Source: Chrysomallon squamiferum
Lineage: Eukaryota > Mollusca > Gastropoda > Neomphalida > Peltospiridae
Direction of reading: 5' to 3'
DNA: 64,000 nucleotides
NCBI GenBank assembly: GCA_012295275.1
Contig: CM022670.1
Location: 7,693,712 to 7,757,711 of the forward strand
Below, piece by piece: positions 48,301 to 58,420 of this stretch. The translations under genes were made by a program, and so were the position numbers. Under the pieces are notes generated by a model, which did no database searches, was not told where the DNA came from, and saw nothing but the letters and a program-made list of their open reading frames with translations. Positions within the stretch are counted from its first letter, which is position 1, and each line of letters begins with the position of its first letter.

Positions 48301-49068
48301 ATTTTTTTCATATAATTAAATTTTTGAAAATTACTTTTGACTTCTAGAAATTTCCATATATATTTCCGCATTCTAGGTTTTCCCTTTTTAATGTTATCAG
48401 TGTTTAATTAGCTCTACATCAACACTTTTTTAATGTAATGGTTTCAAGAAATAATGTTATGGTCACGTGACAGTTTGTAAGCCATAAATACCTACGTCAT
48501 TAATTATTATATGATTAAAATGGAAGTACGGGTTATCATATACTGACCATGCTGTTTTAATTTAGAACTAGAAATAATATTTTTCGAATAACAGAATAAA
48601 ATTATTATTTGTTTAAGGTAATAAAAGCAGAAGCATTTTGTTATGATGTCAAAGGCCTGTATTAATGTTTAGTTAATTTTAAAATGAGAAGAAAACGTGA
48701 ACAAGATCATTCTCTATATTAATTTCCACAGTAGCATAAATAAAATCAAAATTATTATTACATAACTATTTTCTAGTTAATGAATTTTATTAATTTAAGA
48801 TTCACACAAATTAATAACAGAAAAACGTACTAACGAAAATAACATGAATCAATATAAATAAATGTATAAATAAATAAAAACTGGGAGATTAGTAAGCAGA
48901 TCTTTTTTTGCAGTTTTTTTTTTTTTTTTGGTTTAATTTTTGTTACAACAAACATAGGCCTACCTCGAGCCTGTTTTGCGTAGCCGGTGAAGTTCCACGG
49001 TACACATTGTACGTCCGTGTTATCGTTCGCTTGGAAATGCTGTGGCTGACGTCGGAATCGTAGTCCAT
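33269..49068 (-). CDS. PRM: Paramyosin, complete gene (14 coding exons, 870 aa)
   Basis: Paramyosin is the coiled-coil core protein of invertebrate thick filaments, most abundant in molluscan muscle. Joining the coding exons (49068-48964, 43100-43080, 41054-40998, 40562-40476, 40017-39526, 39112-38916, 38315-38183, 37536-37320, 36842-36602, 36209-36014, 35318-35190, 34811-34440, 34020-33820, 33433-33269) gives one frame with all phases agreeing and 870 residues, the normal size for the family. Residues about 25-850 are heptad-repeat coiled coil with no Pro after the head. Recognisable blocks are [45 protein letters not shown] and [12 protein letters not shown]. No motor domain is present and the head is short and Ser/Thr/Arg-rich, so this is not myosin heavy chain. 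The tail ends in a basic Ser-rich segment (RRARSMSVT). Introns hold simple repeats; the first is about 5.9 kb. Confidence 0.95.
33820..34020 (-). CDS. PRM: Paramyosin exon 13 (residues 750-816)
   Basis: [20 protein letters not shown] to LKRQIEEA. Acceptor ctttccag, donor gtaagt. Confidence 0.95.
34440..34811 (-). CDS. PRM: Paramyosin exon 12 (residues 626-749)
   Basis: [19 protein letters not shown] to MVAKLQAR. Contains [10 protein letters not shown], a motif shared with myosin tails. Acceptor cccaag, donor gtaaat. Confidence 0.95.
35190..35318 (-). CDS. PRM: Paramyosin exon 11 (residues 583-625)
   Basis: [20 protein letters not shown] to RSMLEA. Acceptor ctgttacag, donor gtgagt. Confidence 0.94.
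36014..36209 (-). CDS. PRM: Paramyosin exon 10 (residues 517-582)
   Basis: [20 protein letters not shown], then [20 protein letters not shown]. Donor gtgagt. Confidence 0.95.
36602..36842 (-). CDS. PRM: Paramyosin exon 9 (residues 437-517)
   Basis: [19 protein letters not shown] then [13 protein letters not shown], a strongly conserved paramyosin segment. Donor gttagt, phase 2. Confidence 0.95.
37320..37536 (-). CDS. PRM: Paramyosin exon 8 (residues 365-437)
   Basis: [20 protein letters not shown] onward to QRENKNLS. Donor gtgaac, phase 1. Confidence 0.93.
37593..37734. repeat. AATG/ATGG repeat in a paramyosin intron
   Basis: Tetranucleotide repeat in the intron between exons 7 and 8. Confidence 0.9.
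38183..38315 (-). CDS. PRM: Paramyosin exon 7 (residues 320-364)
   Basis: [20 protein letters not shown] then the [21 protein letters not shown] block. Donor gtgagt. Confidence 0.93.
38357..38448. repeat. (TG)n microsatellite in a paramyosin intron
   Basis: Begins about 40 bp upstream (in gene direction) of the exon 7 acceptor. Confidence 0.95.
38916..39112 (-). CDS. PRM: Paramyosin exon 6 (residues 255-320)
   Basis: [19 protein letters not shown] onward to LEDTR. Donor gtaatt splits an Arg codon (phase 2). Confidence 0.93.
39526..40017 (-). CDS. PRM: Paramyosin exon 5 (residues 91-254)
   Basis: The longest exon. Contains [46 protein letters not shown] and KSLDDESR-like paramyosin hallmarks. 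Acceptor ctctgcacag, donor gtaaag. Confidence 0.95.
40188..40254. repeat. (CT)n microsatellite in a paramyosin intron
   Basis: Pure CT run between exons 4 and 5. Confidence 0.98.
40476..40562 (-). CDS. PRM: Paramyosin exon 4 (residues 62-90)
   Basis: [20 protein letters not shown] core. Acceptor gttatccag, donor gttagt, phase 0. Confidence 0.9.
40998..41054 (-). CDS. PRM: Paramyosin exon 3 (residues 43-61)
   Basis: Start of the coiled coil, [19 protein letters not shown]. Acceptor tttatttcag, donor gtgagt, phase 0 on both sides. Confidence 0.9.
41674..41885. repeat. (AAT)n/(ATT)n microsatellite in paramyosin intron 2
   Basis: AAT repeats pass directly into ATT repeats, making an imperfect hairpin-capable array. 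Confidence 0.95.
42314..42364. repeat. (TG)n microsatellite in paramyosin intron 2
   Basis: Pure TG run. Confidence 0.95.
42960..43078 (-). promoter_or_regulatory. Cluster of four CCAAT boxes beside paramyosin exon 2
   Basis: ATTGG (CCAAT on the gene strand) occurs at about 42,962, 42,995, 43,023 and 43,050, spaced about 27-33 bp in a degenerate repeat, followed by CCTTTTATA (TATAAAAGG on the gene strand) against the exon 2 donor. NF-Y binds CCAAT. Function is inferred only. Confidence 0.35.
43080..43100 (-). CDS. PRM: Paramyosin exon 2, 7-codon microexon (residues 36-42)
   Basis: Acceptor tttatttcag, donor gtattg, encoding EDENRLK. Both sides are phase 0. A second acceptor 90 nt upstream (gcttgtcag, exon 43080-43190) also keeps the frame open and would add 30 residues. 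Skipping it entirely also keeps the frame and the heptad register (NRLE to ARIRELED). Confidence 0.65.
45040..45140. promoter_or_regulatory. Muscle-type motif cluster in intron 1: CArG and MEF2
   Basis: CCATAAAAGG at 45,106-45,115 is a perfect CArG box (SRF). CTAAAAATAG at 45,128-45,137 is a perfect MEF2 site. CATTCCC at about 45,041 resembles an M-CAT site. The 100 bp around them is clearly less AT-rich than the rest of the intron. It could be an enhancer or an alternative promoter. Confidence 0.5.
46819..46923. promoter_or_regulatory. Second muscle-type motif cluster in intron 1: M-CAT and MEF2
   Basis: AGGAATG at 46,819-46,825 (M-CAT on the gene strand), GTTACCAAGCAAC at 46,861 (RFX X-box-like) and CTATTTTTAG at 46,914-46,923 (perfect MEF2). 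The stretch to about 47,100 is less AT-rich than its surroundings. Confidence 0.4.
48964..49068 (-). CDS. PRM: Paramyosin coding exon 1 (residues 1-35)
   Basis: ATG at 49,068 in a good context (A at -3, G at +4). Encodes the non-helical head, starting [10 protein letters not shown] and rich in Ser, Thr and Arg, ending NRLE. Donor gtaggc, phase 0. An alternative reading frame over the same DNA is a shadow. Confidence 0.88.
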
Positions 49069-49226
49069 ATTGGCGGCGGGTTTGGGGCACGACTGAAGAT
49101 CACAACAACGCTATGGTAAGGTCGAAAAGGTTCTGAGACACAAACCACAAGATCAACACCGGTTCTGCCTGACAACGTAACGCAAAGCGGACTGAACAGA
49201 ACGCCCGATCCAAAATTCCTTAAATA
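49069..49226 (-). promoter_or_regulatory. Paramyosin core promoter and 5' UTR
   Basis: TATTTAAGG on the gene strand begins at 49,226. TCAGTC, an initiator consensus, lies 33 bp downstream with its A at 49,193. The implied 5' UTR is about 125 nt with no intron needed. Transcript ends were not available. Confidence 0.5.
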
Positions 49227-49328
49227 CCCTATACATAGCAATATATACGTAAATACGCTTCCGCTAGAGGGCGCGCTCGCTGGAAGAATGTTCCTGGCGA
49301 GGTAACCCGATACGCCTTTCGCCTGGTA

Positions 49329-49336
49329 CCAATTGG
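49329..49336. promoter_or_regulatory. CCAATTGG palindrome upstream of paramyosin
   Basis: A CCAAT box on both strands, about 136 bp upstream of the proposed start of transcription; a possible NF-Y site. Confidence 0.35.
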
Positions 49337-49560
49337 CGGATGCTATCATCGGCCTTATTTACTAGAGAGCTTTTAATAAAGTTAATATTACGACAGATAG
49401 TGAAATGTTTGGCAATATTTTTATTACATTTTCCTGTCCTCATAAAATAATATAGGTATTGAAATAAAATAAAATATATATAAATATATATATATATATA
49501 TGTGGTTTTTTTTTCTTCATGTTGTTATGCAGTGATTATGGGTGCATGGCAACGCATGCG

Positions 49561-49570
49561 CCATATATGG
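49561..49570. promoter_or_regulatory. Perfect CArG box upstream of paramyosin
   Basis: CCATATATGG matches the SRF consensus CC(A/T)6GG exactly and is palindromic. It lies about 370 bp upstream of the proposed start of transcription, in a less AT-rich patch. SRF drives many muscle genes; a role here is inferred. Confidence 0.5.
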
Positions 49571-50313
49571 CAGGGGGCCTGCCCTCCGAATAGGTGAGTA
49601 AGACAACCAAGTAATACAGACAACAGAGGCAGAGACGTCTATAGCGATTTACCTTGAAACTATGTGGATCCAAATATGTCCCTAACAACGCTGGCGTATA
49701 GCAAAAGAAATATATTTAACAACTTATTGTATACTTTTAAAAAAAAAAAATTGACCTGAGCTGTTTCTAACTATTTTTCTTTTCTGAAAAAAACTCGGGC
49801 AGACTGGCAGCGAGAAGGTTTTGTGTTTCATGTGTGTTAGATCGGTTTAGCTGTTAGTTTCGAACACGTAGAGAGATTATGTATGAATTAATACAGCGTG
49901 AATAACCGGGGGACTGGAGAAATCGCATTGTCATGATTTTTTTTTTGATTTTTTAAATTACTTTTTTTTTTTCAAATATAAATGAAAATGTACTTACTTT
50001 GATACATACATATATATACACATGGTTGCATGCATGTATACATATATACGTACAATCTTACATACATACATATTATACACATTCATATACATACATACAT
50101 ACATAAATACATACATACATACATACATGCATATAAACATATGCATACATTAAATATATACGCACACTTTCGTACATCCTTAGATCCATACATACATTTA
50201 GATATAATTATAACAAATTTACACCAAATCGTATCATACATTATTTTCATTTATAACTTATTATTATTTTGTTTTAAATTTTCTTCTGTTTGTTAATTTA
50301 TTTATTTGTATAT

Positions 50314-50352
<39 letters not shown>

Positions 50353-53000
50353 TTTGTGTGTTTGTTTCTTTATTTCGTTGCTTCTATATTTTTTATTTTC
50401 TTAAATTATTTATTTATTTTTATTTTTTTTATTTTTTTTTTTTTTTTTTTTTTAAATTCCTTATGAAGTTTCACTCTGATATGAAAACAAGATTTCAAAC
50501 CTAAAAGATTAACATCAGAATATTAATTACATTTTCGATACAAATTATAAAATGAATTGTCTTCATTATAAAATATATTTGTCTTCTACGGGTGAAGTAT
50601 CCCATGTTGTATTGTCAAATAGTTTCCTCTTTTCAAAAAAAATTCATAATTATATCTAACACTTATTAATGGCCGGGTAGGAAGAGTCTTCAAACTAATA
50701 TTTATTTAGTCGGTCATTCGTTACGTTTAAACGTGGTCATTTAGTGTATCTATGGTATCCAATGTACAGTTACGTGACGTGTGTTCCCGTGTTTTAGAGT
50801 CGTTGCTGTTAAACTGCTGACTTGCGAGTCGAAACGGAACAGGTTACGAAAACGGACTGTGTATTTGGAAGTAATCCAGCCCATTGGTTTCCATGGAAAC
50901 GTCAGTGTTTTTGCCGAGCCAGTCAGACATACCTGTAATGCATACAGTAATAAAGAAATGAAATAAAAGGGGAAAAAAAAGAAAGGAAAAGAATATGCAT
51001 TTCAAAGCAGGAAGTTAAAAAATATTTTTTATACTTTGAAATTAAATATAGATAAATTTAACAACGGCAGTAATAACAAAATCATAACTTTGATGATAAT
51101 TGAAATACTGTAATAATAAGAGGAAATACATCCATTTATCATTAACAAGTGACAGACTTTTCATCTTTATACACTAATAAAGTTGTGGACTTTCTTTTTC
51201 TTTTTTCCTTCTTTTTTTTTTTTGTAGTTATTGTTCTTTTTTCTGCTGCAGCTGTTGTACTTTTGTTTTTTTCTCTTTCTGTATTCATTAAAATTAATAT
51301 AAAATGTCTTTTTTTCTTCTTCTTCTTCATTTCGATTATAATTAAATATTATCGTTTAAGGAAGTAACCACAAACGTTTTGTCGAATAATGTTTTGTTAT
51401 GCTTAAACAATTCGATGTATATATATGTTAAAACTTAATATTAAAATGTGTTGTAGTAATGGAAATAACTCTATGAACACGATGGTATGTCTCACTCGTG
51501 CATTCTATCCACTGGGCCACACGATTTTCCTTTAATGTAGCTATAAAGATAACAGTAAATATTGTTTTGACATACGAAAGTGAGATTATATTTGACTGGT
51601 TAGATATTTCCTATACCAAAGCTACTGATATTTGTCAAACATAAAAAAAAAAAATATATATATATATATATACACATAAGCTCTATAGATAATTTTATGA
51701 GAGTATGAGTCACTTTATCAGCGATTTGCATCTTAGGGAATACTTTTTTGGGGGGTTTAGGAAGAGAAAAAAAATAATGAAGTATTGTAGAGATTTCTTC
51801 TCAAACAGATGGAAAAGAAAAAAAAAATCTTCTAACAAGTTTCGGCTCCTCATAGCTAAGTTCAGAAAGTTTCTAAATCCAAGTTAGATGCCGAAAACAG
51901 CTGCATATCATCCTTACTGGATGAAAAATAAAAAAACATCTTCTTAAGCCATTTAGAAGGTTTTGGTAAACAGACGTTTTGACAGACAATACAAGAACGT
52001 TTCTAAGATTAACTTTCATAACATTAACGAGGCTGATCGTCAAGGATTATGCAGAGGGTGATGATGGCTGGCAATCGTGGTGGAATGCTGCATGTTGCTA
52101 TTAGTGTTAGTAATAAAGTGCATCTGGATGCTGCACAAAGCATTCATATTGCTTTATATGGAGAAAATACTCCAGATTTTGACTGATATCAATAGTTCTA
52201 TAGTAGTAACTAAAATACATAAGTGATATATATCAACAGATGTTGAATGTTACTGGTGAAATATATGCTTTTTTTTTTTTTTTCTTTTCTTTTCTTATTT
52301 TAATTCTTCTTTTCGTTTTTTTTTTTAATTTTTATTTTTTTTTTTTTTTAATTTTTTCTAGTTCTTCTTTTTCTTCTAATGATGATATGAGAGAAACAAA
52401 TAACAGCTTCTTGAACTAGTCTTCAGTAAGCAGAGTTGTGCTTTTTACATCTACCTTCCCTTGTCTTAAAAATAGATACAACGTTTTTCTATAATAACAG
52501 TGGCGGGGCAATGACTGGAACGGGAAATAACATCAACGATTAAGCTGAGAGAGCTTGACCCAGAGGTCAATCAGCCGAGACACTCTTTCCTGATATGATG
52601 TTTCGAAATACAACGAACGTCATGTTAATTGCATCGTGTAACTGAGTTACCTGGTGTTTATTAATATTAATAACATCAATTCCTACATGTTGCGTTTCAT
52701 ATTAACTTAGTAACATTTCGACACTGTTATTTGTGTTGATTTACTGAGAATATACACAGTGCATTAGTTAAACTGTTATCATATCGTACAACATATTCGC
52801 GCAGTAAACGAATATCCCCCGACATTCCTTAACTAAATTCCACGTAATAGGTGAATGCTAATTTTCGCGCAGTGCATATTTTTGTTTATATTTGTTATGT
52901 ATAGTGGTTGCCTCACACTGAATTAGTTGCGACAGGCGGTAATGTTAACTTGTATATCGTGTTTATATTAACCAGAAATATCGTTGCAAAAAACGAAATT
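49571..53000. other. Intergenic, no gene supported
   Basis: Simple repeats (TACA at about 50,000-50,160, TTTA at 50,290-50,430, T-rich tracts) and weak open frames without recognisable domains. The frame at 50,781-50,966 lies in a slightly GC-richer patch but has no family signature. Confidence 0.6.
51488..51545 (-). mobile_element. tRNA-like SINE fragment
   Basis: On the minus strand TGGCCCAGTGGATAG resembles a pol III A box followed by a short anticodon-arm-like part. No B box is found, so this is a 5' fragment at best. Confidence 0.35.
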
Positions 53001-53028
53001 TTAATTTTTTTTTTTTTTTTTTTTTTTT

Positions 53029-53200
53029 GTCAAGATCGAAAAATTCTTATTGCATATTATGCAACACCTTTTTGATTCTTTAATTCTTTTCTTATCTTGC
53101 TTTCTTTTTTTTTTGTCAAGATCGAAAAATTCTTATTGCATATTATGCAACACCTTTTTGATTCTTTAATTCTTTTCTTATCTTGCTTTCTTTTTTTTTT
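53029..53200. repeat. Perfect tandem duplication, two 86 bp units
   Basis: 53,029-53,114 and 53,115-53,200 appear identical, each starting gtcaagatcgaaa and ending in a T run. Either a very recent duplication or an assembly artefact. Confidence 0.95.
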
Positions 53201-53957
53201 CTTTCTTTTCTTCCTTCCTTGAATTTAATTAAATATTATTTTATCCTGTAACAAAATCAGGATTTGAGTTTAACTTAATAAGAGGGTTCAAAGATCAATT
53301 CATTTTGCTGTGCCCATTATTTTTTTTCCCGTTTCAGCCTTGACTTGTTTTGGCTTGTGCTATTATGTTTACCGGAAAACTGGATATAAAAATTCCTTGT
53401 GTAATAGAGATAGCTTTCTTTTCTTATTGTTGAATCGCTTTAATGAAATTAAATATCTAATGTATTATGACGTCACTAAAAAAAAAAATAATAAAACAAA
53501 AAATAAATAAAACAGCACACATGTTTTTAATTAAAAATTAAAAATTTGCTGTCATATCACGAACCATTTATTTTTTTTTTTTTTTTTTTATATAGTTTTG
53601 TATTTTCTATGACGAATAAATGGAAGTCTATTAAAGAAACATATTTAATATAAATATCTGGTAATTATTTTGTTATAATTGATATCTTTCTGACGCCACA
53701 TGACAAATTATTTTTAATATAAATAATAAAATATTATTTATCATGAAAATTTTTTTTTTCGACAATAACGTGCATCTCGTTATCAGTAATAATTGTGGTA
53801 ATCTGTTTTGGGTTTTATTAGACTTGGCTGATCCAGTACAGATGTGTGTGATTGATAGAATTAGTGGTGAAGAACAAACAAGCAAATCTACCAATAAACA
53901 ACTAGTTTCCTTGTTTACACAATTTACTTTGTTTACACTCGGTAATCTTCATTTAGT
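53201..53957. other. Intergenic, no gene supported
   Basis: AT-rich. A frame at 53,743-53,991 has no recognisable domain and runs into a repeat element. Confidence 0.55.
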
Positions 53958-54262
53958 ATTAGGCCGTCGGCCTATTATCCATTTTACCTAAACCCCATTT
54001 TGCCTTTACCCATTTTGTGTACATCCCGTCTTCTCTAAACCTATTTTGCCTACAACTCACTTTTGCTTAACTCATTTTGCCTGCAACTAAATTATTCTTA
54101 ATCACTAACTATTGTCATTTTTTTTTTATCATATTGTAAGTAGACTGAATGCAAATATACAAAATTTAAAATTTTAGGTTTTATGGTTGTCGTCAAAGTG
54201 ATGGTAGGCAAGGTGTTTGTAGTAAAATGGTTCTAGGCAAGGTGCTCTAAAAGATATGGAAT
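53958..54262. mobile_element. Foldback/MITE-like element
   Basis: The left part repeats ccattttgcctaaacc-like units behind aggccgtcggcct. The right part (54,190-54,262) carries the complement, such as gtaggcaaggt and aaaatgg-tctaggcaa. The two can pair across about 100 bp. The class is inferred. Confidence 0.45.
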
Positions 54263-57200
54263 GAATGTTCACTATTTTAAGTAATAGAATAAAATACATT
54301 TTTCCTATCTCCAGTTATCTATCAATTAGTGTCAGACATATTAGTTAATTATTGTTATTATTAAAACAAGGAAGTTTGTAACTGTTGCTCTGTCTGTTAC
54401 CATTTAAAAACTTGAAATAACAGGCACGAAAATTAACACTGTCTGGATCTTAATACATTCCAGTAGAGAGGAAGCCATTCACACCGCTGGACTTTATAAT
54501 TAAAAACAATATTATATTCTTTGGTAAAGTTTCAGATTTTAGGTTTGGGATTTCGCTTCGAGATTTTTTCTTGCCGTCCGCCAGTCAATGGACTTACGTT
54601 TTAGGCTAACCTAAGGCGTATATATATAGGATACACAGTGAAAGTATCAGCACTTTTCTGTATTAGTCTTTGAGTGGAATAGAAAAAGGAAATGACCTAG
54701 AGGTTTATGTTATTATTTTTGTGGATTAGTTTGAGAGAGAAGATGGCGTAGTGATCTATATAAGTGTTGTAATGGAATAGTTAGAGGAGATCGCATATTT
54801 GTATGATAGCTTCCAAATGACCTCTGACTTAAACCCCATAGCAGGACGGGTTCCCAATTTCTACTAATCCACATAATCCACAATGTCTGGCTTTATCCCA
54901 CATTACAGTAGATAAAACTATTCTAATTCTCTCTCATCGGAACTCCTGACTGTGTAACGAAAAAATATTGAACATTCAGAGAGTGCACAAGTGTAATGTA
55001 ATAGAAACGTAGCATAGAGTATAAATTTATACAATATTACATTATTTAACATTCGATTTACATATGATTACAGAAAGTCTATGTCTGACAAATGCAGCAT
55101 GTAATTAGTTCGGTACTAGTACAAGCTGGCATCAGCTTGCTGGCAAACCTTCGACTGACCATCACAACATCGTTAATTTAAAGCAATAGCCAAGCTGTAT
55201 ACACATCAGTTTATGACAAGACACATCGCAGTCTGAACCGTACGAATGTAGATAATCTGACAAGCAGTTAAGAGAGAGTGCATCACTATGTGGAAAATTC
55301 CGTTTTGATCCCTTGTGATTTTGTAAGAAAAAAAAAATTACTCTGCTTGACGAGTTGAGTAAAATTTCAGATGGTTGATTTTTATGAGAATATCTTTCGG
55401 ATAAATTCTTCTGAACTATAAATGCACATTCTGTTGCTAGAGTCAGTGTATCCAGTGCTTGGAACAATTCCAGAATGCAAATTGGTCTTTATCAACATAT
55501 GTTTGTAAGTGATGAGTCGCCCTTTGGATCAGTGTTAGAGCACAAAGCTGGGAAATGACAGGTATTTGGATCAAACCTGATCAGTGTGTGTTGTACTGAA
55601 TTAGTTTGTGTCACTTTAATAGAAACATGCCTCGTTTCCTAAAGGCCGTGCGTTCCCGCTATTAGAAAAAGAGTAGGCTGTGTTATGATTCTACCAGAGT
55701 TCCTCTTTCACTAAGTACTGATCTTAACCAAATTTAAAATTTACGACATCATACAACTGTATGCATTGTTAAATAAAACATCTCTTCTGTTTTGTTCGGG
55801 ATCCTTTACCTTTCATCGTAGAACTGTCACTCGTTCTAGAAAGTCACTAGCCTTATTCATTAAGCAGCAGATTAGAATTAGTCTACAAAAAGTCAGCATT
55901 GTTGTCGGTTTAAGGCAAGGTAAACCTGAAATAATTATAAACAACTGTCTGTCTCCGTAAACCTCGTTAGTAGATGTAATTGTATACCAGTGTACTGCAA
56001 CAAAAATACAAATGCACACGAACAAACGGAACGATGATTCTCCAGCAGAAAGTTCAAATGTCCAGTGCACACTGTGTATCAAAATATTTTGAGATATTTT
56101 CTTTGTAAATGCATGTCACATATCATACCTATTATTCTAGATACATTTATCACTAGATATACTATATATCTCAAATATCATTACGTGTTCATGTCGTAAA
56201 AATATATCATTACATGGAGTAAACGTAATTATCACAAAATGATATGTCATGAATATACTAGTGGTTATAAAAGCCAGTTGATTATAATATCTACTTTATA
56301 TATTATTAAATACGTTTGGGCTCTGTAGATAATTTGATATATGGCGTACAATTGCATCTAACCAGATCATACAGCGTACATATGTATATGATTGCATATA
56401 TCTCACAGAGATTTCAGTTGAGGTTCTGATATATGACCAAGTTATTTCACTAGATAAATTACAGAATGATATTTCCATATCCCTTACATGTCCTAGATGT
56501 CTGCCAGATTGTAAGAAATACGTAAGTGATTTGAACAGATACAAAGTCCGACACGAAAACTCTGGTCTATACATTCAGATCACATCGCTAAACACCTACT
56601 CAAACTGAGTTTTGGGTAAGCAACCTTTAGAGATAAGGTAATCAAAAGACGACATTTCGCCCACAGCAGAAACCCGATGACGGGGGATATACGCGAATTA
56701 GCAAACATCTTTTAGTCGTGTGAGAACGAAACAACAGTTCCAGCTCGAGTTTTTCTTCGACTGACATTTGCAGGTGATGGGAACGTTTACTAAATCATTC
56801 ATTGATGTGTTCGACACCTGCCGCAGAGGCCCGATTAAGGTTAAAGAATACTAAACGTGTTCATAAAACAATGTGTACTGTAATGTATTTTGCAGATATA
56901 TTTGCAGTTCATCCGATTCTGCATAATTAAATATACATACATCGATAATTAGGTCTGTAAGTGTTTCTAAAAACATGCATTCACACAGATACCTTTACAT
57001 AAATACAGACACACACAGACTTGCGCGCACACACACACGTTTCAGGCTAAAATACTACACATTAATAACAATACAACACTATAACTAAAAGCAGTATTAG
57101 AAGGACTTAGGGAGTGATAATTTTATCTGTGTTATATTAATTCTGCTGGACGAGTGCGAAGCCAAGTACAAATGGTGAAGTATCGTATGACTAGAACTAA

Positions 57201-58333
57201 GAAATTGCTAACAGATGCTATTGCGTGTTTTCCTCACTACAGGTATGAACAACACGCAGCACACTGTATAATACCTATGAGGGCTAATGCCATGTCAGAT
57301 AGTATTAAGCGGTTTTATCAATCTGAGATAAATTAGATATTGAATTGGTTCTGTTTTATTTAGAGCAGTAGGACAGATTAACAAAATATTTACAAACTGA
57401 ATACACATTGATTATTAATATACATACTTACATTCAGACATGCATACACACACACATACACACATATATACACACAGACACACATTTATATATATTTATT
57501 TTTGAATACATGTATATTTTGACGTAAGTAACTAGATAAATTTATATTAATTATTACATAATACATAAAAACATACATATATGCATATATACATTCAGAC
57601 TGACAGAGATTAAGAAAGAAATATACACAGATAGAGAGGTAGTTAATTAGAAGGATGACGGAGAGACGGTCGGATGGATGGAAGGATTGTTCAGGAATTA
57701 GGTACGTAAGTAGACAGACGTACAGAAATATAGGCAGAAAGAGAGGAAAAAAAAGAAGAAGAAGCAGAAGAAAGACAAGACAGATGGTGTGTATATATAT
57801 GTTATTTGTGAAATACAGTTATTACACTAGTTAAAGACGTGTTTTGTAAGTATGTATGTAATGTTTGCTTTACGAATGTCCAAAAGAGGGAAACTCACAA
57901 CTAACGTGCGTGATTAAGCGAATGCACACAGCTATTCACTTTGCGTGCATGTATTGCTAGTACAACATTCAACAAATAACTGACTATATTTCCAGCTGTT
58001 CTTTTTTGTGTGTGATTGCATCGTAGCATGACGGTTTTCTACCATGTCAACGTTAATAAGGAAACTAGAGTGATGTATGTATGTGTAAATGTGTGTTCAT
58101 ATCTGTCTGTCTGTCTGTATGTTACTATGTGTGTTTGCGTGTATGTTTATCGACATATCAATCCAACAACCCATCTACCCACTCACCCACAATCCCATTT
58201 TCATTTATCCATCTTTCCATCCTTCTATTTCTATCCATATCTCTCTGTCTGGCCATCTGGCTGTTTTTAAAGGAGAACAATTGGATTAGCGATCATCTGT
58301 AAACAAAATTATTTTAGGATGGGCCTGCTCTAC

Positions 58334-58336
<3 letters not shown>
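54263..58336. other. Intergenic, no gene supported
   Basis: Moderately AT-rich. Open frames at 55,162-55,467, 55,813-56,082, 56,296-56,574 and 57,154-57,336 show no domain, signal or splice context I can defend. One SINE-like fragment lies at 55.5 kb and TACA/CACA repeats at 57.4-57.6 kb. Confidence 0.55.
55515..55620 (+). mobile_element. tRNA-derived SINE-like fragment
   Basis: TGGATCAGTGTTAG (about 55,525) resembles an A box and TGGATCAAACC (about 55,567) a B box, about 42 bp apart, with a gctgggaaat core between. It does not form an intact tRNA. Confidence 0.45.

Positions 58337-58415
<79 letters not shown>
58337..58415. repeat. (AT)n microsatellite, ~39 units
   Basis: Uninterrupted AT; fully self-complementary, so able to extrude a cruciform. 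Confidence 0.98.

Positions 58416-58420
<5 letters not shown>

Larger units (their letters stand above)
43191..48963. other. Paramyosin intron 1, no coding sequence seen
   Basis: Large AT-rich intron with simple repeats. Apart from the two motif clusters listed separately, I see no exon or gene here. Confidence 0.7.

Noticed and set aside
33269-49068. Myosin heavy chain rod, or catchin/myorod
   Set aside because: Some motifs are shared with myosin tails, but total length, the short head, the [11 protein letters not shown] and [11 protein letters not shown] segments and the absence of any motor or myosin-specific exons fit paramyosin.
48830-49090. 86-codon minus-strand frame over paramyosin exon 1
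   Set aside because: It is a different frame from the one that joins in phase to exon 2 or 3 and it runs into AT-rich intron.
50100-50130. CRISPR-like direct repeats in TACA and TTTA tracts
   Set aside because: Simple microsatellites with no spacers, in a eukaryotic genome.
55813-56082. 89-codon minus-strand frame with Cys/Ile/Leu runs
   Set aside because: No domain, no splice or start context, and unremarkable composition for random AT-rich DNA.
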